Source: Dorea sp. CAG:317 (lineage in GTDB: Bacteria; Bacillota; Clostridia; Lachnospirales; Lachnospiraceae). From it: a stretch of DNA of 13,662 nt. Within the stretch, counting starts at the first letter, position 1. The number at the start of each line of letters is the position of its first letter. The stretch is taken from NCBI GenBank assembly GCA_000433535.1, contig FR892665.1, forward strand, positions 8,360 through 22,021. Direction: 5' to 3'. Both the position numbers and the translations under genes were made by a program. The notes below the pieces were generated by a model. It ran no database searches, was not told the DNA's origin, and saw only the letters and a program-made list of their open reading frames with translations. Positions 8,336-13,662 of the stretch are shown here, piece by piece.

Positions 8336-9205
8336 TTATTTCCAATCCAACATATATTTCTGGAATGCAACTGCATTTTTCGCGTCTTTATCTAATTCTG
8401 CTTCAGATGCACCGCGGCTGATGTCGCGCCAGATATGAATATCTCGACCAACCTGACCGCCCATGCTGACAAATGGTTCCATGACAACAGTTCCATCGTA
8501 TTCAATATCGCGGAGAGCATTTCCGATCTCTCTCCAAGGGGTGCGTCCTTTTCCCGGAACCATACGGTTACATTCACCGGTGTGGAAGTGACCGAGAAGA
8601 TTGCCGGCAGTGCGGATTGCATCACCGATACTTTCCTCCTCGATGTTCATATGGAAGGTGTCTAACATTACTTTCACATTTTCCTGTCCGACCTCTTTTA
8701 CGAAGGCAACACCTTCTTCGGCAGTATTTAAAATGTGGGATTCAAAGCGGTTCAGTACTTCCATTCCGAGATTGATATCATGTTCTTTGGCGATAGGAGC
8801 AAGAAGATGCATTCCTTCAACGCTTCGCTTCCAATCCTCTTCTTTGTTGATGTTGCTAAAGTCTACCGGCCAATATCCATAGAGAGCGCCGCCGATCAAA
8901 TGGATATCAAGCTGTTCCATAACATCAAAGAGACGTTTGTACCATTCTAATGCACCGGCGCGAATACCCGCATCTGAAGAGCCCATGTTATGGTCGTAAG
9001 TAGGACCATATCCGGCAGTCAACTGAATTCCGTTCTGAGAGGCACAATCGCGGAGTGCTTTAATCTGATCTGTGCTATATTCCGGTAATGGTGCAGCACC
9101 GATTTCCAGAAGATCAAAGCCTAAACGTGCGACTTTTTCAACATAATACAAGTAGTCCGCAGCCCATTCTTTTTCCCAATAGGCATAGTAAATTCCGTGT
9201 TTCAT
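8336..9205 (-). CDS. dpe: D-allulose (psicose)/D-tagatose 3-epimerase
   Basis: TIM-barrel enzyme of the sugar phosphate isomerase/epimerase family that inverts C3 of free ketohexoses, for example D-fructose to D-allulose, using a divalent metal (usually Mn2+ or Co2+). The 289-residue length fits the family. The four metal ligands are visible as E149 (GMEVLNRFE), D182 (MLDTFHMN), H208 (GHFHTGE) and E243 (VMEPFVSMGG); E149 and E243 are also the catalytic pair. The start MKHGIYYAYWEKEWAADY and the block IHLIGGALYGYWPVDF are close to known clostridial allulose 3-epimerases, so this call is more specific than a generic epimerase. AGGAGG (reverse of 9217-9222) precedes the start by 11 bases. It is a single-gene unit with a clear promoter. 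The true substrate in the cell is not shown by the sequence. Confidence 0.93.
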   Translation of the reverse strand: MKHGIYYAYWEKEWAADYLYYVEKVARLGFDLLEIGAAPLPEYSTDQIKALRDCASQNGIQLTAGYGPTYDHNMGSSDAGIRAGALEWYKRLFDVMEQLDIHLIGGALYGYWPVDFSNINKEEDWKRSVEGMHLLAPIAKEHDINLGMEVLNRFESHILNTAEEGVAFVKEVGQENVKVMLDTFHMNIEEESIGDAIRTAGNLLGHFHTGECNRMVPGKGRTPWREIGNALRDIEYDGTVVMEPFVSMGGQVGRDIHIWRDISRGASEAELDKDAKNAVAFQKYMLDWK

Positions 9206-9269
9206 AATACATAAATCCTCCTTTTCTAAAGTGTTTTAAAGAGTCTTAAATAATTTTTGAATTAAATTA

Positions 9270-9298
9270 ATTATATCATTTCGTTTTATAAAAGACAA
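9270..9298 (-). promoter_or_regulatory. Promoter of the allulose epimerase gene
   Basis: Read on the - strand: -35 TTGTCT (9293-9298), 17-base spacer, -10 TATAAT (9270-9275) with an upstream TG making an extended -10. Transcription would start near 9263, giving a leader of roughly 58 bases. Confidence 0.8.
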
Positions 9299-9307
9299 TG
9301 ATATAAT
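9299..9307 (+). promoter_or_regulatory. Extended -10 promoter of the HAD hydrolase gene
   Basis: TGATATAAT is a perfect extended -10 element, with the TATAAT at 9302-9307. No good -35 hexamer lies 16-18 bases upstream, which extended -10 promoters tolerate. Expected transcript start is near 9314, which places the in-frame GTG at 9310 outside the mRNA and supports the start at 9361. Confidence 0.75.
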
Positions 9308-9360
9308 GAGTGGGGATGGGAATGAAAATAGAGAAAATAAATTGTTTCGGAGGGATTAAA

Positions 9361-9990
9361 ATGGATGCAGTTATCTTTGATGTTGATGGTACTCTGTGGG
9401 ATTCTACAGATGAAGTGGCAGTTTCGTGGAATGAAGTTTTAAGAGAAGAAACGGACTTAGAACGAAGAGTGACAAGTGAAGAACTGAAAAAAGAATTTGG
9501 GAAGCCTTTAGAAGAAATAATGGAAGATTTATTCCCGGAACTTACGAAAAAAGATCAGCTGGAGTTATCAAAAGCATTGTTCCTTCGCCAAAATAAATGG
9601 ATGGAAACAGCGCCGTGTAAAGTATATGAAGGGGTTCCGGAGGTAATCAGGCAGTTGGCGCAGACATATAAAGTCTGTATTGTCAGTAATTGTCAGGCCG
9701 GATATATCGAAGCTTTTTTGAAAAATACCGGGTTGGGTGATGCGATTACTGATTATACTTGTCCCGGCGATACCGGGAAATTAAAGGCTGAAAATATAAG
9801 GATCATTATGGAACGCAACGGCTTTGAGAAGGCTGTATATGTAGGTGATACGCAAGGGGATGCGAATGCATGCAGACAGGCGGAAGTTCCGATGATCTAT
9901 GCACAATACGGATTTGGACAAGTAGAAGAGGAATATCCGTCAATTGAGAAATTTTGTGATTTGTTAGAGCTTATACCAGCCATGCGGTAA
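9361..9990 (+). CDS. HAD-superfamily hydrolase (phosphatase-like)
   Basis: Cytoplasmic haloacid dehalogenase-like hydrolase, probably a phosphatase on a small phosphorylated metabolite; 209 residues. Motif I is FDVDGT with nucleophile D7 and acid D9, motif II is VSN with S109, motif III lysine is K140 or K142 in TGKLKAEN, and motif IV is VGDTQGD with D163 and D167. A helical cap insert lies between motifs I and II (about 15-90), as in the beta-phosphoglucomutase/phosphoglycolate phosphatase group. The start at 9361 is chosen because GGAGGG at 9349-9354 precedes it at normal distance and because D7 then sits where the family expects it. The gene is divergent from the epimerase and 57 bases from the following gene, with no terminator between, so it is likely co-transcribed with that gene. 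Substrate unknown. Confidence 0.9.
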   Translation: MDAVIFDVDGTLWDSTDEVAVSWNEVLREETDLERRVTSEELKKEFGKPLEEIMEDLFPELTKKDQLELSKALFLRQNKWMETAPCKVYEGVPEVIRQLAQTYKVCIVSNCQAGYIEAFLKNTGLGDAITDYTCPGDTGKLKAENIRIIMERNGFEKAVYVGDTQGDANACRQAEVPMIYAQYGFGQVEEEYPSIEKFCDLLELIPAMR

Positions 9991-10047
9991 GGTCAGCCAT
10001 GGCATGGAAATGTGAAAATAAAATAAACGAAGAGAGAGGAAAAAGAG

Positions 10048-10941
10048 ATGAAAAAGATTAAGAAACTTGTAGCAATTCAACCGGTGTCATTTTTAGAGGA
10101 GAACAAGCCGCTGTTGAACGATTACTGTGATGAAGTAGTGTTCTATGATACACAGCCGGAGAGTGCAGAAGAAATTGTATCAAGAATTGGTGATGCGGAT
10201 GCAATTTTTGTAAGCTACACACATGCGATCGGTGGAGACATTTTGTCTGAATGTCCGAATTTAAAATATATCGGCATGTGTTGCAGTCTGTATTCTGAGG
10301 CAAGTTCCAATGTGGATATTGCATATGCCAGAGAACATGGAATCGTAGTGACCGGAATCCGCGATTACGGGGATGAAGGCGTGGCAGAGTATGTACTGAT
10401 GAACAGTATCCGTCGTCTGCATGGTGCGGATGGTTATCAACCGCTTCTCGGAGATATTTCTGAGGTATCAGGCGCAAAAGTGGGACTTTTAGGACTTGGC
10501 GCCAGTGCACAGGCAGTCGCGCGGGCATTGAAAATGATGGGCGCGGATGTAAGATATTACAGCAGATCAAGAAAACCGGAAGTGGAAGAAAAGCAAGGCT
10601 ATCGATATCAGGCACTTCCGGAATTGCTGCAAGAGTGCGATATCATTTGCAGTTGTCTGAGCAAGAATGTGACTTTGCTGTATGAAGAAGAGTTTGCGAT
10701 GATGGGAGAGAACAAGGTACTTTTCAATACTGCGCTCAGTCCATGCTTCGATCAGAAAGCAATAGAAAAATGGCTGGAAAAAAATAATACATGGTATTTC
10801 TGCGATACGTTAATGGGCTTGGGGGATGAAAGTCTTCTGGAACGAGAAAATGTATTTTGCCAGAAGCGTTCTTCCGGCATGACAAGACAGGCAGTGGAGA
10901 GATTGAATCAAAAGGTACTTGAGAACATAGCGTCCTACTAA
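10048..10941 (+). CDS. D-isomer 2-hydroxyacid dehydrogenase-like, NAD-binding protein
   Basis: Member of the D-2-hydroxyacid dehydrogenase superfamily, 297 residues. The Rossmann motif is GLLGLGASAQAVA at 146-158. The N-terminal substrate domain shows the usual layout: ILSECPNLKYIGM at 65-77, NVDIAYAREHGIVV at 88-101, then GDEGVAEYVL at 108-117. The C-terminal half departs from the family. Where active members have an NxxRG motif this one has NTAL (227-230), the DVFxxEP block reads DTLMGLGDE (253-261), and the TPH.G histidine region reads CQKRSSG (271-277). The Arg, Glu and His catalytic residues therefore appear absent by eye alignment. The ribosome site is GAGAGGA just before the start. It could use a different chemistry, act as a sensor or binding protein, or be degenerate. 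No frameshift or stop is seen. Confidence 0.85.
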   Translation: MKKIKKLVAIQPVSFLEENKPLLNDYCDEVVFYDTQPESAEEIVSRIGDADAIFVSYTHAIGGDILSECPNLKYIGMCCSLYSEASSNVDIAYAREHGIVVTGIRDYGDEGVAEYVLMNSIRRLHGADGYQPLLGDISEVSGAKVGLLGLGASAQAVARALKMMGADVRYYSRSRKPEVEEKQGYRYQALPELLQECDIICSCLSKNVTLLYEEEFAMMGENKVLFNTALSPCFDQKAIEKWLEKNNTWYFCDTLMGLGDESLLERENVFCQKRSSGMTRQAVERLNQKVLENIASY

Positions 10942-10959
10942 AGAAATGAGCATAGCCTC

Positions 10960-10988
10960 TTGCGCGCACCAGACTTTTATGGTATGAT
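10960..10988 (+). promoter_or_regulatory. Promoter of the AGCS transporter gene
   Basis: TTGCGC (10960-10965), a 17-base spacer and TATGAT (10983-10988) form a plausible sigma-A promoter, with a start near 10995. A TATGA-N4-TCATA palindrome overlaps the -10 and start site but is too short to name as an operator. Confidence 0.6.
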
Positions 10989-11037
10989 GCTTCATAGCGT
11001 TAAAGTGCGAAAAGCAGAGAAAGGAATAAGAGAAAAT

Positions 11038-12414
11038 ATGGTTGCATTCATTGAGGCAGTATATCGTTTTTTATGGGGGGATATTATAACGATTCCGTTG
11101 CCGGGAGGGAATAGTCTGGGACTTTCGCTTCTGGTAATCTTGTTGATTCCTACGGGAATTTATTTTACAGTGAGGACGAAGTTTTTGCCGATTCGACTGT
11201 TCCCGGATATGGTGCGTGCGCTGAAGGGAAAGAAAGAAGAGAAGAATAGTCTTTCAACGTTTCAGACACTTGTAGTATCTACAGCAACAAGGGTAGGTAT
11301 GGGAAATCTTGTCGGTGTAGTAGCGGCAGTGTCTGCCGGAGGTGCCGGAGCGGTGTTCTGGATGTGGGTAACAGCGCTGATCGGATCATCTACCGCATTT
11401 GTCGAGGCAACGCTGGCACAACTGTACAAAGAAAAAGACCCGCTCTACGGTGGGTTCAGAGGTGGACCGGCATATTATATCCATCGATATTTTGAGCGCA
11501 AGAGCGGGAAGAAGAAAAACCATGTCTGGTTGGCAGTTCTTTTTGCTGTTTCAGGACTTATCTGCTGGTGTGGAATCAGCCAGGTAATCAGTAATTCCGT
11601 GGCGTCTTCTTTTGAAAATGCATTTCACATTCCACCGATCTACACAACGATTGTACTTGTGATCGGGGCAGCGATTATCGTTCTTCGAAAAAATGCGACA
11701 GTAAAGGTATTGGATATTATGGTGCCGATCATGGCAGTGTGCTATTTTGTCATTACCATTTTCATTATTGTGAAAAATATAGGAAGTATGCCGGCAGTAT
11801 TCGGAAGAATCTTTAGTGAAGCATTTGGTTTACGCCAGGTTGTTGCCGGAAGCTTTGGAACAATCGTTATGAACGGTGTAAAAAGAGGCTTGTTTTCTAA
11901 TGAAGCGGGTTCCGGTTCCGCGCCATGTGCGGCAGCGGCAGCAGAGTGTGACATGCCGGTAAAGTCCGGTCTTGCTCAGGCGCTGGGTGTCTTTATTGAC
12001 ACAATTGTAATCTGCAGTTGTACAGCAATGATCATGCTTCTCGTTCCGGAGAATCTTGTAGCCGGTAAGGAGGGGATGGACCTTCTCCAGGCAGCAATGA
12101 AATTCCACTTGGGTGATTTTGGTGTGATTTTTATTGCAGCGACATTATTTATGTTCAGCTTTTCTACGTTCCTCGGCATTTTGTTCTATGCAAGAAGTAA
12201 TGTGTCCTATCTGTTCGGAGACAAGTGGGGCTGGCAGACCGCATATAAAGTGTTGGCGCTTATCATGCTGTTTATCGGAGGAATCGCAACATATACATTT
12301 GTGTGGGATCTTGGAGATGTGGGGATTGGTCTGATGACAATCTTCAACATCGGAATCTTGTATTTGATGGGAAATGAAGCTTTGGCAGAGTTAAAGAAAT
12401 ACGAAGGAAAGTAA
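11038..12414 (+). CDS. Sodium:alanine/glycine symporter, AGCS family
   Basis: Membrane symporter that imports small neutral amino acids, usually alanine or glycine, with Na+ (AGCS, DagA-like). The chosen start at 11038 gives 458 residues, normal for the family. An upstream in-frame ATG at 10960 lies inside the promoter and adds a polar tail that family members lack. Conserved blocks are ATRVGMGNLVGVVAAVSAGG at 83-102, AVFWMW at 105-110, GGFRGGPAYYI at 138-148, GVKRGLFSNEAGSGSAP at 280-296 and FIDTIVICS at 319-327. About ten to eleven hydrophobic segments can be seen. AAAGGA at 11020-11025 is a somewhat distant ribosome site. It forms a single-gene unit with its own promoter and terminator. 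The substrate is inferred from family. Confidence 0.93.
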   Translation: MVAFIEAVYRFLWGDIITIPLPGGNSLGLSLLVILLIPTGIYFTVRTKFLPIRLFPDMVRALKGKKEEKNSLSTFQTLVVSTATRVGMGNLVGVVAAVSAGGAGAVFWMWVTALIGSSTAFVEATLAQLYKEKDPLYGGFRGGPAYYIHRYFERKSGKKKNHVWLAVLFAVSGLICWCGISQVISNSVASSFENAFHIPPIYTTIVLVIGAAIIVLRKNATVKVLDIMVPIMAVCYFVITIFIIVKNIGSMPAVFGRIFSEAFGLRQVVAGSFGTIVMNGVKRGLFSNEAGSGSAPCAAAAAECDMPVKSGLAQALGVFIDTIVICSCTAMIMLLVPENLVAGKEGMDLLQAAMKFHLGDFGVIFIAATLFMFSFSTFLGILFYARSNVSYLFGDKWGWQTAYKVLALIMLFIGGIATYTFVWDLGDVGIGLMTIFNIGILYLMGNEALAELKKYEGK

Positions 12415-12424
12415 AAAGCTGATG

Positions 12425-12456
12425 AAGACTGCTTGCCATATGGCGGGCAGTCTTTT
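12425..12456 (+). terminator. Rho-independent terminator after the AGCS transporter
   Basis: An 8-bp stem (12425-12432 with 12447-12454) is extended inward by TGCC/GGCG pairing around an ATAT loop, then TTTT. It follows the transporter stop by 10 bases. Confidence 0.88.
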
Positions 12457-12485
12457 ATGATGGAAGAAAGAAGGAGGACGGGGAA

Positions 12486-12857
12486 ATGAAGTTGAAAAAT
12501 ATAGTGATCGTTGTAAAAGATATAGAAAGCTCCAAACAATTCTACAAAGAGCTGTTCGGTCTGGATGTCATTCTTGACCAGGAAGGGAATGCAATCCTGA
12601 CAGAAGGTCTGGTTTTGCAGGAATCTAAGGTGTGGGAAGAGACACTCGGGCAGAAAGTTGTCTGGAAGAATCATGCTTCAGAACTTTATTTTGAAGAAAC
12701 GGACCTTGAACTTTTTTTGGAAAAGCTTCAGAAGTATGAGCGGGAAATCCAGATACTCTCTTGGCCGGAAGCGGCAGAAGGTGCGAGACGGGCAGTGCGT
12801 CTCTATGACCCTGACGGTAATATGATAGAGGTGGGAGAAGCGCAAGGGCGGCTATAG
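12486..12857 (+). CDS. VOC-family (glyoxalase/bleomycin resistance fold) protein
   Basis: Small cytoplasmic protein of 123 residues, one VOC domain of two beta-alpha-beta-beta-beta units. The first unit is LKNIVIVVKDIESSKQFYKELFGLDV (3-28). The second ends in YDPDGNMIEVGE (107-118), where E115 matches the usual metal-ligand glutamate. The first-unit histidine that binds metal in glyoxalase I is N5 here, so classical glyoxalase activity is doubtful. AAGGAGG at 12471-12477 gives a firm start. The gene begins 29 bases after the transporter terminator with no clear promoter of its own, so it may depend on read-through. Its stop is followed within 40 bases by the xylulokinase promoter. Function cannot be assigned from sequence; metalloenzyme or drug-binding roles are known for the fold. 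Confidence 0.88.
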   Translation: MKLKNIVIVVKDIESSKQFYKELFGLDVILDQEGNAILTEGLVLQESKVWEETLGQKVVWKNHASELYFEETDLELFLEKLQKYEREIQILSWPEAAEGARRAVRLYDPDGNMIEVGEAQGRL

Positions 12858-12864
12858 TGGTGGA

Positions 12865-12894
12865 GCGACAGCGTGGTTGGAAATGTGTTATAAT
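12865..12894 (+). promoter_or_regulatory. Promoter of the xylulokinase gene
   Basis: An extended -10 TGTTATAAT (hexamer at 12889-12894) is preceded at 18 bases by GCGACA (12865-12870), a partial -35 match. The start would be near 12901, giving a leader of about 40 bases. Confidence 0.7.
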
Positions 12895-12901
12895 TGGAAA
12901 T
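12877..12901 (+). repeat. 8-bp direct repeat flanking the xylulokinase -10
   Basis: TTGGAAAT occurs at 12877-12884 and again at 12894-12901, a 17-base period. The copies flank the TATAAT and the second reaches the predicted transcript start, a position suited to a repressor site. No regulator gene is visible in the window. Confidence 0.55.
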
Positions 12902-12939
12902 AGTATGGTAGCTGTTGTGCATAATGAGGAGGCGGAAAA

Positions 12940-13662
12940 ATGCTATATATAGGCGTAGATTTAGGAACTTCAGCAGTAAAGCTGTTATTGATGGATGAAA
13001 AAGGAGAGATTAAAAAAATTGTTTCCAGAGAATATCCTTTGTATTTTCCACATCCGGGCTGGTCAGAGCAAAAGCCGGAGGATTGGTTTGAACAAGCGAT
13101 GGACGGAATCAAAGAGTTAACTGCCGAGTGTGACAAAGAGAATGTGGCGGGGATTAGTTTCGGCGGGCAGATGCATGGTCTGGTAGCGCTTGACGAAAAT
13201 GACGAGGTGATTCGTCCGGCGATTTTATGGAATGACGGACGAACCGGTGAGGAGACGGATTATCTCAATCAGGTAATCGGGAAGGAAAAGCTATCAGAAT
13301 ATACTGCAAATATTGCGTTTGCCGGATTTACAGCGCCGAAGATTCTGTGGATGAAAAAACATGAGCCGGATAATTTTGCAAAAATCAAAAAGATCATGCT
13401 TCCAAAAGATTATCTTGCGTATAAGCTGTCCGGTTCGTTTTGTACAGATGTATCCGATGCGTCGGGAATGCTTCTGATGGATGTGAAAAACCGCTGCTGG
13501 TCGAAAGAAATGCTTGACATTTGTGGCATTACGGAAGAGATGCTTCCGAAATTATATGAGAGCTTCGAAGTGGTTGGGACCTTGAAGCGTGAGATTGCGG
13601 AAGCGTTGGGATTATCTTCGGATGTGAAGGTGATCGCGGGAGCCGGAGACAATGCGGCAGCC
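12940..13662 (+). CDS. xylB: Xylulokinase (FGGY family), 3' partial
   Basis: Cytoplasmic sugar kinase that phosphorylates D-xylulose to xylulose-5-phosphate for the pentose phosphate pathway (EC 2.7.1.17). Only 241 codons are present and the frame is open to the window end; full family members are about 490-510 residues. The N-terminal phosphate-binding motif IGVDLGTSAVK is at 4-14. The substrate-binding GGQMHG is at 75-80, followed by ILWNDGR at 95-101. FTAPKILWMKKHEP at 130-143 and LPKDYLAYKLSG at 154-165 follow, and the catalytic base is D237 in GAGDNAA. These favour xylulokinase over glycerol or gluconate kinase. AGGAGG at 12927-12932 fixes the start, and an extended -10 promoter lies upstream. 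It probably opens a pentose-use operon beyond the window. Confidence 0.95.
   Translation, partial: MLYIGVDLGTSAVKLLLMDEKGEIKKIVSREYPLYFPHPGWSEQKPEDWFEQAMDGIKELTAECDKENVAGISFGGQMHGLVALDENDEVIRPAILWNDGRTGEETDYLNQVIGKEKLSEYTANIAFAGFTAPKILWMKKHEPDNFAKIKKIMLPKDYLAYKLSGSFCTDVSDASGMLLMDVKNRCWSKEMLDICGITEEMLPKLYESFEVVGTLKREIAEALGLSSDVKVIAGAGDNAAA

Larger units (their letters stand above)
9270..9307. repeat. Perfect 11-bp inverted repeat spanning divergent promoters
   Basis: ATTATATCATT (9270-9280) and AATGATATAAT (9297-9307) are exact reverse complements separated by 16 bases. Each arm is the extended -10 element of one of the two divergent promoters. Confidence 0.9.

Noticed and set aside
9310..9360. 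Longer start for the HAD protein (GTG at 9310 or ATG at 9316)
   Set aside because: The predicted transcript begins near 9314, no ribosome site precedes these codons, and the extra residues are not family-like.
9980..10010. CCATGC/GCATGG inverted repeat between the HAD gene and the dehydrogenase-like gene
   Set aside because: The stem is short with a large loop and no T-run, so it does not qualify as a terminator; the two genes are treated as one operon.
10942..11037. Possible glycine riboswitch before the AGCS transporter
   Set aside because: Such riboswitches often precede this family, but the predicted leader is only about 43 bases, far too short for a glycine aptamer.

Overview
The window looks like part of a chromosome from a gut Clostridia, most likely Lachnospiraceae. 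Supporting signs are the moderate-to-low GC content, strong AGGAGG ribosome sites, extended -10 promoters, and protein sequences typical of that family. Examples are a short maltodextrin phosphorylase next to a GH77 enzyme, and a D-allulose (psicose) 3-epimerase close to the clostridial enzymes. This placement rests on recognition only; no database search was run. There are no RNA genes, CRISPR arrays, insertion sequences or phage genes that I can support, and no gene-free stretch longer than 300 bases.

Bases 2-6713 hold a maltodextrin uptake and breakdown operon on the + strand. It contains a substrate-binding lipoprotein (5' end outside the window), two MalF/MalG-type permeases, an alpha-glucan phosphorylase and a 4-alpha-glucanotransferase (MalQ). 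A strong hairpin with a T-run sits between the binding protein and the first permease, and probably makes the binding protein more abundant than the membrane and catabolic genes. The transporter would import maltodextrins, MalQ would rearrange short chains, and the phosphorylase would release glucose-1-phosphate. No ATPase gene is present, so a shared MsmK-type ATPase elsewhere is likely. A terminator closes the operon.

Bases 6839-8236 encode a MATE-family efflux pump, followed by a bidirectional terminator shared with the convergent gene at 8336-9205. That gene, on the - strand, encodes a D-allulose/D-tagatose 3-epimerase with all four metal ligands. It is divergent from a HAD phosphatase (9361-9990) and a 2-hydroxyacid-dehydrogenase-like protein (10048-10941). 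Between the two divergent units lie two overlapping extended -10 promoters inside a perfect 11-bp inverted repeat.

The right part has an AGCS-type sodium/amino acid symporter with its own promoter and terminator, a small VOC-fold protein, and the first 241 codons of a xylulokinase, which runs off the window. The xylulokinase promoter carries an 8-bp direct repeat that could be an operator.

Most of the window is ordinary metabolic gene content and I saw no clear new system. The points most worth a second look are the overlapping divergent promoters, the dehydrogenase homologue that seems to lack the family's catalytic residues, and the direct repeat at the xylulokinase promoter.
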